In this document: one piece after another, positions 1-9,000 of the stretch
Position numbering within the stretch: position 1 is the stretch's first letter
Layout of the letters: each line of letters starts with the position of its first letter
Source: CBDDKZ01 sp965230415
GTDB lineage: Bacteria > Bacteroidota > Bacteroidia > Cytophagales > JAAEPT01
Direction: 5' to 3'
Assembly: GCA_965230415.1 (NCBI GenBank)
Contig: CBDDKZ010000005.1
Coordinates: 3,782,001 to 3,846,000, forward strand
Length of the DNA stretch: 64,000 bases
Position numbers and translations under genes: made by a program
The notes under the pieces: generated by a model
What the model was told of the DNA's origin: nothing
What the model saw: the letters and a program-made list of their open reading frames with translations, nothing else
Databases searched by the model: none

Positions 1-885
1 ATCGCTCAGGGCTTTAATTAAAACACTCTTCACATAAACAGCATTTTCATTGGAAGTGACCAATGACGTGGCTAAAAGGTTTGTAGGTATTGCTTTTGCC
101 ACACTTGCATTTACTTTTCCATTAACTTGAATGATCCCAACGGCATCGGAAGATAAAGTTTGATAGAAAAGCTTAGATTGCGCTTTTGTGATGCCATTTC
201 CTACAAAGGACGTTTCAGTCACCATACCTTGAGATCCTCCGTCGGGATTAGAATAGGTGAAGCTGGTTGGCCCTGAAGCAAGCATTATTCGCTTAATTTC
301 CGTAGCTATTTCTTCCGTAGTTTGTAGCGCCGTAGCAATAATTTGGACGCTTGCCGGCCTTACTACCGATAGATCAACTATAGCCGTAGTTGCATTCTTC
401 GATGTGCGATTGATTAAGTTTACCTGCGGTGAAGCCAGTGAACTAAAATAGAGCTTGGATTGATTTGTATCGATTAAAGGTCCAACAAAAGACAGCTCAT
501 TTACAAAGCCAAATGGTTGGTCTACCTTAAGGGCATCTGAGATTTTATTAAATTTATCGTTGTTAACCAGAAAGCTTTCCGTGCCACTGTTTAAAATGAA
601 CCAACCCGGTTGGTTTTTAACGGACATGACTGCCCCGTTAACCGGATCGATGTTTCCAAACAGTACCGGATCTCCATAATAAAGCTGAAATAGTTTATCA
701 CGGATTATGCGTGCCTGGACTTCTGTTGTCTGCGTAGAAACCTGGATGATGGAAGTGGTAGCCTGTACTGCCACTTTTTTTACCGTGCCGTCTGCTTCCA
801 GAAAACCTACCGCATTGCTTTTTAGTGCATCAAAGGCATTGGAGGAATCTGAAGTCGTAATATAGGGTTCATAAGTGAAACTATC
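1..885 (-). repeat. three degenerate repeats in the TcA-like protein
   Basis: Repeat units begin near 885, 493 and 212 on the minus strand. The last two share the pattern SFVGxxIxxxQSKLFY, then an AVGxI-like segment, then a helix ending in IKxxLLxA. They are about 94 residues apart. The first unit is more divergent. The array probably continues past the left edge. No function is recognised. Confidence 0.55.
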
Positions 886-3800
886 GGCAGTAGCTTTGAC
901 CGATGCCGGCTGAGCAACGTTAGGAGTCACTCTCATACCGTCTGTAAAATTATTGTATAGCGGGCTATCTGTAGCTTGAATAATCAGCTCGTTTGTGCCA
1001 TGCCCTACAGCCGACTCGAAAGTGGGAGCACTGGAGTCTGTTATTTCCGTTTTTTGGTAGTACAGAAACTCATCAGCATTGAGCAAGTAACTATCTTCCA
1101 GTTCCAGGTCGAGTGTTTTAACTTCGTTCAAAGGCATATGTCCGCGCACTTTACCCCATCCCAGTTGATTTTGGTTGTTAACAGCCGTAGAGACCAGTTC
1201 AGCAAAAGCGTCTTCTTCACGGCTGGGGCTACCAGAAAGGGGACTGGCATTTTGTGGCCCCTGCGATTCCTGATCAGCAAAAGGCCCGTACCACAAGCTT
1301 AATTTATCAGCATGTTTTTCGGAGGGTGGCTGGTGCGGTACATAATTGGTAGGGGACGTTTCATTTACAATAACCTTGTTCCAGTAGGGGTCAGACATGT
1401 TAAACATGTTGCCGCTATAAGGAGCGTATCGGTCATCCGGGTTGGAAGCTGCATTGTAGTTGATAAGATGGTCTGCTACCAGCGTCTGAGGTTGCACCCA
1501 GTTACCGTTAAAGTCATAAAAGGAATATTTAATGGAAGATTTGTATATCACATTTTTTCTGGTGCTGCTATTGCCAGACTGATTTTCTTGAGATTGGCTT
1601 ATTTCCACCCAAAACACAAAGAGTTTATGAAAAGCGTAAACAGCGGAAACGTATTCGGAATTGATAGTGATTCCTATTTTATTCCATTGCGACCATACAT
1701 TTCCTGGTTCCCGGGTGATATAGTAATATTCGTAGGGAGCTTTGCGTGTGCGAGCAAATAGGAACAAGGTGTCAATGGCTCCTTTTTCGACACTGTGTAC
1801 CGTGCAATGGTAACTATCTACATATTTTAGCTTCGCTAAATCAGTAAGTTTGTCGAGGTATGTTTTATAAGCCTTTTCGACATTTTCATCGGTAATAGCA
1901 CCTTGTTGCAAGGTGTTTTCCAGCTCTTTGAAAAGGTCCGTTTTTGATTTTCGTAAGGTAGGCTCGATGTAATTTTCAGGATACAGGAATATCTTACGGT
2001 TGGCTTCCCACACCCGGTAATTCATCAACCATTCCCAGTAAACGGTGGGAATATCGTCGGTGCTTATAGTGACATTTCGCTCCAGGTTGAGTCGGCACCT
2101 TTGCAAATACAATTGCGAGGCATTTAATGCTTCTTTTAATACGGAAATTTGTGCACATCCGCTCTTATCGACATCTATGAGCAAAAATTCATACAGGTTA
2201 CGCGAATTCGTAATATCTGTATATTGTTTGCCCAGTGTCCAAATAGCGATTTCTTCCATGGCACTGCGACGGGCTTCTTCGATTTTTTTGTCAATATTGC
2301 TGAATACCGCAGGCCATTCTTCGGTCGTAACTTGTGCCCTTATCGATTGTAATAGTTGATTGCTAAGGTGCGTGAAATCAGGCAGGTTTGAAGACGTGAG
2401 AGCGGTGTCTTTCTCATCGTAAATCTTTTGAAGGGTATATACATCGGTTCCTGTAGAAATGCTCATATCAAATACCACCTTTAAAGAGCAAATATTAGCT
2501 ATTGAAGTACATTTGACCGGAGCACCGAAGAACTGTGTGCAGAGGTATTTACATTGATCTTCGTTCCAGTTTGTAACTTTATTTAGCAAATCCATTCCAT
2601 CCTTCGGTGGGCTTTCGTTGACAGCATTGAAATAACTGACCAGCACATCGTTGGTGTCGTCAAAAGCGTCTGTAAGTTCTCTGAATTTGTAAATGGCATT
2701 TGCATTTGTTAGATCAAGGGTTTTAAAATCGTTTATAGCAAAAACTTCAGGGTGTTGCGCCAGGAGGTCGGTCTCTACCGGTTTGAGGTTTTGGCTGGCT
2801 ACTGGTTTCAGGTAACGTGCGGTCCAATCGATAAACTGCTCAACAAAATCAGGGATTTTAGCATCTTTGGAAGTGGCGATGAGTTGTTTGAAATGGACGG
2901 TGCCATCCTGGTTAATTGAGGCGTAGTAAGTGGCTTGTGTGGTGGTATCTAAGAGTTCCCAAAGGGTGGCTTTTACTAAGACTTTCAATTGTACGGTAGA
3001 GGCATCGAGTGTGATGTTATGAGTGCCAAAAACCTGAATTAACATACCTAAATCGAGCGTTTTGCCATTGTCCTTACTCACATCATCAACTGGTGCATTA
3101 AATAGAGATGTTAATAGAAACCGACTCAAAAAATCGGGCTGGTTTAAGATGGTTGAAGTAATGGGGAGTAAGTGCTGAATGAGATTTGGTTTTGCACCAA
3201 AGAAAGTGGTTAAGCTGGACGAAAACTTATCTATTTGCTCAGTGTGCTGGCTGTTTATGCGGTCATTGATGTAAGATTGCTGGGCATCGGATAAATTAAA
3301 ACCTGAATTATTCCAGTCCGGCGGCGTAGTTTCAAATTTGGAATTAACCATTCCAACAGCATCTATATAATCATTCTTTAATAAGTATTGATAAATTTCC
3401 AGTGATACCGATTTGCTAATATCCTGATAACTAAAACTGGTAGGTGTGATAGCCGTATCTTTCAATAAGGGTTGTATGGATACCAGAAATGCAGGTATAT
3501 TACTTGTCTCATAACCTTTGTTTACATAGGTACTTGTCGTTCCATTGATAAAATAATCTAATTCCAGGGGATTCATTCCGGATTTGACAATCCATAGCCT
3601 GGCTTTATTTAAATACGCCACCTGCTGTGCTGTGAATGAAGCAATAATCTTGTTACTATTTTCATATCCCAATAATTTGAGCAAAACCAGGTACGTTGAT
3701 ACTTGTATATTGAGGACATTAGCCAATTTTGCGTGTCTGTATATGGCAGACATATTGCTCACTGTAAGTTTGATAGTGGCAATTTTTCCAAATATAGCTT

Positions 3801-5892
3801 GAGCAATAGCCGTAGTATCATCCTGGCTGGCAGGAATACCCCCCATAATGATGTTAGCACGCTGTTTTTTTGCCTTTGGAATAGCGGTGATTGTACCGGC
3901 ACTAACTTCCTTGTTATAGGTACTCTCATCAACTACCCAATCCAAAGTCTCTTCGGTATACAAGGGGTTAATAAAGGTAGCGGTAGAAGTGGTGGTGACC
4001 GGGTGGTAAGGTGTAGCGTCAGGTAGTTTTCTTAAGATGTCGGGGTTATTGAAAATGGTATCAAATGGAGCGTTTGAATTGATGCCGTCGCCGGCGCCTA
4101 TCGTTTTGATATCAAACCATAGTGAGCTAGCTTCTACCGGTGCCAAATCCAGGTCTTTGTTCAATTTTTGTGTAATTGCCAGCGATTTAATGGCGGTATC
4201 ATCATTCAGTTGATTGATCTTGTGCGCGGTCATCACCCAGTTCAAATCAGCATATTTCCATTCCAGTTTAGCGGCCAATCTGATAAACCGGTTCACACGA
4301 TCAAGTGTGTTAAGGTCAAGGTTCGCTATTGCGTCGTAAGGAGTTGCACTTTGTGTGTTTTTCTTAATGCTAAGGTATGCAGAGGAACTCAGGGACTGAT
4401 TGATGAAAAAGGTATGCGGGATAATTCCTCCCGTAAATTTACTGGAAGCATTTCGTGTCCCGTTCCAGGCTTCAACATCCCAGTTAACATTATAGCCGTG
4501 CGCCCATTTGCCGGTAAAACGCTGTCCGGAGTAATCGAATTCAAATTCAAAATTTCCGGCGTCGGTAGGAGCTTCGCCACTTCCTTCGGCCCAGTGTCCT
4601 TTGAGCACATTACCGATTATAACTCCTTCAAGTGTGCCTCCATGATAATCGTAAGTGCCTGTAACTCTGTTTCCGCTTTGTGTCAGCGTTAAAGTAGTCC
4701 CAAAAGTAGAAGGTGTATAAACGCCGGAAACGTCAAAGATTTCTTTTGCGCTTAAGCCCTGCGTAAATAAATCTAATAATTGATCACGGCTCACTTTAGT
4801 TTGATCGATAAACGTTTGCAGGTGATCAAGCCCTTGTAAATTACCTGCAGATATAGACAGTCCAAAGTTTTTGCTAAGTACTTGGGGAAGGTTAGCCTGA
4901 GAAGGGGGCATCAAATTGCTTAGTTCATTTACAGATAGTAGTAAGAACTCCCTTGCGGCCTCTTTGGTGAGATCGTCTTTATTGGCCATAGCCTGGTAGA
5001 CTTCGTAAAGCTGTACCTTGAAATGTCCCAAATAAGATCGCATTTGCTCAAGCGGCAGGTTAAAAGGAAGGTTGAACGGGTAGTAGGAGTTGGCCAGACC
5101 CGAAGTAACTTCACCGTCGGCAAAGGCGCTGTAAGTGACCAGTGTCTTTTCAAGTACATCATTCACTATTTGAAGGTAAGGAACCAGGTCGTTGGTATTG
5201 GAGCAGGTTAACTCCAGACTGAACAAATCGGGCCGTCGGTCGTTGAGGCGTAAACCGTTGGGTATATTGTCATCGGCATTGGGCCGGGTCGTATTAGGTA
5301 CTGTAATCGCTTTGTTGATAATGCGCATTAGGTCAACAAAGTAAGCCGGAGGGCCATAAATAGATTGACATTCGGAACATTCACAATAATCCAGACTTCC
5401 GAACATTTGCTGATAACTGGAAAGTTTTTGAAAGTAAGTAGGTAGGGACTGGTCGATGTTGGTGACGGCCAGATTGCGACTGTGTGGAGAAGCGGCAAAA
5501 CTGTGCACGTTGGCCATGAGGTGTGCCGAGGCCGTTTTGATGGCCGAAGCCCTTTGGTAGGTGTTTTCTGCCGTTTGCTGACCGTCTACGCCGAATTTTG
5601 GAGCATATTTCCCTATAAAAGCGCTTTTGGTCATGCTCAGTACTTCGGCTGCAGAAGTAATGCCATCATCGTATAAGGTGTCGGCTACCAGATTATCAGG
5701 ATCAAGGCGATAAAGGCGCTGGTAAGCTTTTAAGGTGTTGAGAACTTCATCCTTATCTGCTATCCCCTGCCAGTTTAACTGATCCAAATTGTTTATATCG
5801 TTCAGGTCGTAATGGAGTATATCGAAGTCTTTGTTGTTATCGTAAAAAGCCGTCAATTTGCTATTGTCCGGTATTGGTGTGATTGCACTCAT
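1..5892 (-). CDS. TcA-like subunit of an ABC (Tc) toxin complex, 3' end beyond the window
   Basis: The frame is open from an ATG at 5892 to base 1 (1964 codons), so the C-terminus is missing. The N-terminus has no signal peptide. Around residues 170-190 a CxxCxS motif is followed by GPPAYFVDLM, the hallmark of the VRP1/SpvA-type start of TcA proteins. The middle is long, helical and asparagine-rich. A stretch near residues 1450-1480 (YYYITREPGNVWSQWNKI) matches the neuraminidase-like region of TcA. Unusual parts are a beta-rich insert at about residues 397-470 and degenerate repeats in the last 300 residues. TcA forms the pentameric receptor-binding and translocation channel that docks the TcB-TcC cocoon. 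The gene follows the TcB-TcC fusion by 162 bases on the same strand, which strongly supports the call. The pore and TcB-binding regions cannot be checked here. Confidence 0.88.
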   Translation of the reverse strand, partial: MSAITPIPDNSKLTAFYDNNKDFDILHYDLNDINNLDQLNWQGIADKDEVLNTLKAYQRLYRLDPDNLVADTLYDDGITSAAEVLSMTKSAFIGKYAPKFGVDGQQTAENTYQRASAIKTASAHLMANVHSFAASPHSRNLAVTNIDQSLPTYFQKLSSYQQMFGSLDYCECSECQSIYGPPAYFVDLMRIINKAITVPNTTRPNADDNIPNGLRLNDRRPDLFSLELTCSNTNDLVPYLQIVNDVLEKTLVTYSAFADGEVTSGLANSYYPFNLPFNLPLEQMRSYLGHFKVQLYEVYQAMANKDDLTKEAAREFLLLSVNELSNLMPPSQANLPQVLSKNFGLSISAGNLQGLDHLQTFIDQTKVSRDQLLDLFTQGLSAKEIFDVSGVYTPSTFGTTLTLTQSGNRVTGTYDYHGGTLEGVIIGNVLKGHWAEGSGEAPTDAGNFEFEFDYSGQRFTGKWAHGYNVNWDVEAWNGTRNASSKFTGGIIPHTFFINQSLSSSAYLSIKKNTQSATPYDAIANLDLNTLDRVNRFIRLAAKLEWKYADLNWVMTAHKINQLNDDTAIKSLAITQKLNKDLDLAPVEASSLWFDIKTIGAGDGINSNAPFDTIFNNPDILRKLPDATPYHPVTTTSTATFINPLYTEETLDWVVDESTYNKEVSAGTITAIPKAKKQRANIIMGGIPASQDDTTAIAQAIFGKIATIKLTVSNMSAIYRHAKLANVLNIQVSTYLVLLKLLGYENSNKIIASFTAQQVAYLNKARLWIVKSGMNPLELDYFINGTTSTYVNKGYETSNIPAFLVSIQPLLKDTAITPTSFSYQDISKSVSLEIYQYLLKNDYIDAVGMVNSKFETTPPDWNNSGFNLSDAQQSYINDRINSQHTEQIDKFSSSLTTFFGAKPNLIQHLLPITSTILNQPDFLSRFLLTSLFNAPVDDVSKDNGKTLDLGMLIQVFGTHNITLDASTVQLKVLVKATLWELLDTTTQATYYASINQDGTVHFKQLIATSKDAKIPDFVEQFIDWTARYLKPVASQNLKPVETDLLAQHPEVFAINDFKTLDLTNANAIYKFRELTDAFDDTNDVLVSYFNAVNESPPKDGMDLLNKVTNWNEDQCKYLCTQFFGAPVKCTSIANICSLKVVFDMSISTGTDVYTLQKIYDEKDTALTSSNLPDFTHLSNQLLQSIRAQVTTEEWPAVFSNIDKKIEEARRSAMEEIAIWTLGKQYTDITNSRNLYEFLLIDVDKSGCAQISVLKEALNASQLYLQRCRLNLERNVTISTDDIPTVYWEWLMNYRVWEANRKIFLYPENYIEPTLRKSKTDLFKELENTLQQGAITDENVEKAYKTYLDKLTDLAKLKYVDSYHCTVHSVEKGAIDTLFLFARTRKAPYEYYYITREPGNVWSQWNKIGITINSEYVSAVYAFHKLFVFWVEISQSQENQSGNSSTRKNVIYKSSIKYSFYDFNGNWVQPQTLVADHLINYNAASNPDDRYAPYSGNMFNMSDPYWNKVIVNETSPTNYVPHQPPSEKHADKLSLWYGPFADQESQGPQNASPLSGSPSREEDAFAELVSTAVNNQNQLGWGKVRGHMPLNEVKTLDLELEDSYLLNADEFLYYQKTEITDSSAPTFESAVGHGTNELIIQATDSPLYNNFTDGMRVTPNVAQPASVKATADSFTYEPYITTSDSSNAFDALKSNAVGFLEADGTVKKVAVQATTSIIQVSTQTTEVQARIIRDKLFQLYYGDPVLFGNIDPVNGAVMSVKNQPGWFILNSGTESFLVNNDKFNKISDALKVDQPFGFVNELSFVGPLIDTNQSKLYFSSLASPQVNLINRTSKNATTAIVDLSVVRPASVQIIATALQTTEEIATEIKRIMLASGPTSFTYSNPDGGSQGMVTETSFVGNGITKAQSKLFYQTLSSDAVGIIQVNGKVNASVAKAIPTNLLATSLVTSNENAVYVKSVLIKALSD
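4480..4700 (-). other. beta-rich insert domain in the TcA-like protein
   Basis: Residues about 397-470 alternate Gly, Thr, aromatic and acidic residues in a pattern such as GNRVTGTYDYHGGTLEGVI followed by LKGHWAEG and FTGKWAHGY. This is typical of a small up-and-down beta sheet or barrel and is unlike the helical sequence on both sides. Receptor-binding domains of TcA proteins are inserted beta domains, so this may be one. That role is inference. Confidence 0.5.
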
Positions 5893-5930
5893 GGTTTGTT
5901 GTGTTTTGTTCTTTTTAAAAATTTAATAGT

Positions 5931-5948
5931 ACACTGAAGTTGCAGTGT
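5931..5948 (-). other. small hairpin between the tcBC-like and tcA-like genes
   Basis: ACACTG and CAGTGT form a 6-bp stem with a 6-base loop. On the minus strand it is followed by a T/A-rich run. It lies in the 162-base spacer and could be an attenuator or an RNA-processing site that sets the ratio of the two subunits. The stem is short, so the call is weak. Confidence 0.3.
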
Positions 5949-6054
5949 TTAATATTTTGCCTTCGTTTGGAGAGGGTATCACCCTTCATAACACCGACGA
6001 GTTTTTGCTTTGAGTAAAATGTTTTATTCATCTTAACTAAAACCGTAATGCCCA

Positions 6055-9000
6055 TTAATGTTGTGGTGTATATTCCTTCCAGGGACCTGCGTACCTTTGA
6101 TCTTCGGCGCCTGGAAAAGCATGCACCGTTCGTCCTGTAATGTTTGCCAATACTTGTGCATTGGACTGAATGCCGATGGCACCTCCATAACAAGAGACAA
6201 ATTTGATAGGATGATTATCTGCATGCCCCAGTTGATTATCAACATATCGTGCAAAATCGGCTATGGCCATTGGTCTCATAACATTTCCATGGTGGCCGGT
6301 AGAAACCATTACATAACCTCTGGAACCATGTACTGCTACAATATGCATGGCAGGGTTAGTTCTTGAGTCGAGCTTTTCATTAGGGTTTAACCGGAATACC
6401 TGATTGGGATGTATTCTGGATTTTTTAGTCCGTTTTTCATAGCTAGCCCTAAATCTTCTCATGGCTTCTTGTTGAGGAGCCATAACAATCATTTGACGGT
6501 TGTTTCTCATTGTAGCCGCTATATGATGAGGAGTTACCGCAGGTACTATTTGAGTAGCATCTGTCAGTACCCTCGGGTTGAGGTTTTGCCCTGCGGCGCT
6601 TGCCATGAGTCCGAGATGAGCCCCCGAAGACAGGACACCTCCTCCGGCACCTGCCGCGGCACCGATAGGGCCCGCTATAGCGAATCCAAGAAGTCCTCCG
6701 GCAACCGCTGATGAAAGTGCACCGACAGTTGACGTTCTGATACTTGAGCCATTGTCTGCCAGGTCCATGGCTGTTCTGCCCACGGAGCCTCCGCTAATTG
6801 CGCCAGCGACACCTGCGGCAGCTGTAGCCAGAGCAGCGGTGGCTATGACCGGTGCCGAAGCCCCTACCAAGAGACCTCCAACTGTAGCTCCTACTACGCC
6901 AGCGATGGCTCCCATAGTAGCTCCCGAAGTATTTCCCAAGCCATTTCCTGTTCTTAATCCACCGATAACACCAGTACCTAGGGTAGCAGCGATTCCGGCG
7001 GTGGTTGCCAGAGCTGCCCACAATCCAATATGGCCGTCGTTGTCAATTTTGCTTATAGGGTTGCCTCCCACAAAAGCGTATAAATTCATACCGTCAATGG
7101 CACCTCCCGGGTCGGGCTTGAGCCATCTTCCCAACCAGGAGGCGTAATAACGTGCCCCATAATAATACAACCCGGTACTATTATCGCGCTCTTTACCAGA
7201 GTAGCGGTATTCTTTTAGCTTCACCTCAGCCTGACTCGATCCCGTGATAATTGATGTACCCCCGTAAGGAAAGTATTCTTCGTAAGAAATCAATTGTGCA
7301 CCTTTATCCATTTCCAGGCTCACCGAGCCCAGATGGTTGTCCATTTGAAAACGGAACTGCCTGCTCCCCTCCTTAGAAGGTGTACCTTTATCTTTGCTTA
7401 TATAATTGATGATTGCCACACAGGAATTACCGTCCATGATTCGTAATATCTGGCGTTCCATGGATAAATGCTGAGCTTTAATTTCACTGCCCTTATAATC
7501 ACGTTTGATCTCGTAGTTGCCCAGGTATATTTTATCTTCAATTTCAGAAGTTGTACCTCCATGAGCACTGAGCTCACTTACCTTTCGCGTGCGCTGTTCG
7601 TTACTGTCATAAACATAATAGTCGGCATCGTCTGGTTCGTTTGGTCTGGTAATTGTAGCAGCTTTTACCAGGTTTTCACAACAGTTAAAAGACAAGTCAA
7701 CAGTGCCGTTAATTACCAGGTCACGCATGTTACCCGATGGGTCATAAGAGAAACCTTTTAGTTGGTTTGAATTGTTTTCAACCGGTAAAGAGCGCTTTAC
7801 CTTACCTGATTTGGCACTGCGGCTCTTTTCAATTAAGTTTCCGCCATCGTCGTAGGTGTAGAGCGCGGTGTAATTTTCCAGCTTGCCAGAGTCATTAGTG
7901 GGTGGCGGCGGTCCGAAGATACTTTGCATGAAACTGCCTTCAGACGAATTATTTTTGTAAGTGTTCTCATTGATGTTAATATGTTGGCGCCCACTTGCTT
8001 TGATTAACCGGTATAAGGCATCATACACATAGCCGGACTTAGGTTCCACTTTTTGATTAGCGTGAAAAACGGTGGAGATCGTATTGTCAACAGTCTGAGT
8101 GACATTACCTACCGGGTCGTAAGTATAATCAAGGTCTTGCACTTTTTCAGTAGCTCCTCCCGATATGTTGCGAGTGCTGATAAGGTTTGTTAGTCGTAAT
8201 GTGGTGTCTTCATATGTAAAAGCGGTTTTTATACCATTGCCATAGGTGATAGAGGTGCGTTGTCCTTTGGCATCGTATGCTATGTTGTCAATTATTTGCT
8301 GATCACTATTGTCACTAAAGACAGTTTTTGCGGAAATCAGCTGTCCCGTTTCATTATACGATTGACTGGTTTGGGTTTTATCCGGAGAAGTATTTGATAT
8401 TATATGTTTAACAGCGTTGTAGGTGGTTTTGGTAATGTGAACTTCTGTTTCCAGTTCTACCGAAGACTTCCAGTTTATAGCATTCTTATAGTCAACAGCC
8501 ATTTGTCTTGAGCTTTCCATTACCTCTTCCTGCATGCTGTAACTATTATTTAATACAATGCCCGAGAGGTCTTTTAATTCATAGAGTTGTCCACGAAGAT
8601 TATTGCCTTCAGCATTATTCTGAGTCTCGCCATATTTGAAAACTTCAACAAGATTGAAGTCACTGTAGTCGCTAATCATACCAGATGTGGTAATTTTTTT
8701 GACATATAGCGCCGTCTTACGTTGCAGTTGATCATAATCTATGAGTTGGCAATAGTCACGGGCACTCCAGGACCACAATTGCTGATTGAAAATATTTATG
8801 AAATGCTTTTGACTACCTGCATCAGCACCGTCAATACGTACAGGTTCCTTTGCATCCATCGCATAACGGTATTGGAAATTACAGTAATTGGTACCACTAG
8901 TTATATTGGAGAAATATAATCTGGAGTCAATGCTTTTTATGACCCTGCCCAAAATATCTGTGGAAAATGAAGAAACCAACCCGTTTTGTTTTAACAGTTC

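Noticed and set aside
257..5676. Many open frames of 60-170 codons on the plus strand
   Set aside because: They lie opposite the continuous TcA-like frame, have no recognisable domains and read as antisense shadows.
6055..6400. Tc tip as an actin-targeting ADP-ribosyltransferase like TccC3
   Set aside because: The R-STS-ExE motif set is not present. The conserved features are a His-Gly and a Ser-Cys-x-Gly-Gly.
6752..7147. Pro/Ala-rich 131-codon frame on the plus strand
   Set aside because: It is the reverse of the Gly/Ala-rich segment of the Tc fusion, and its composition is a direct consequence of that.
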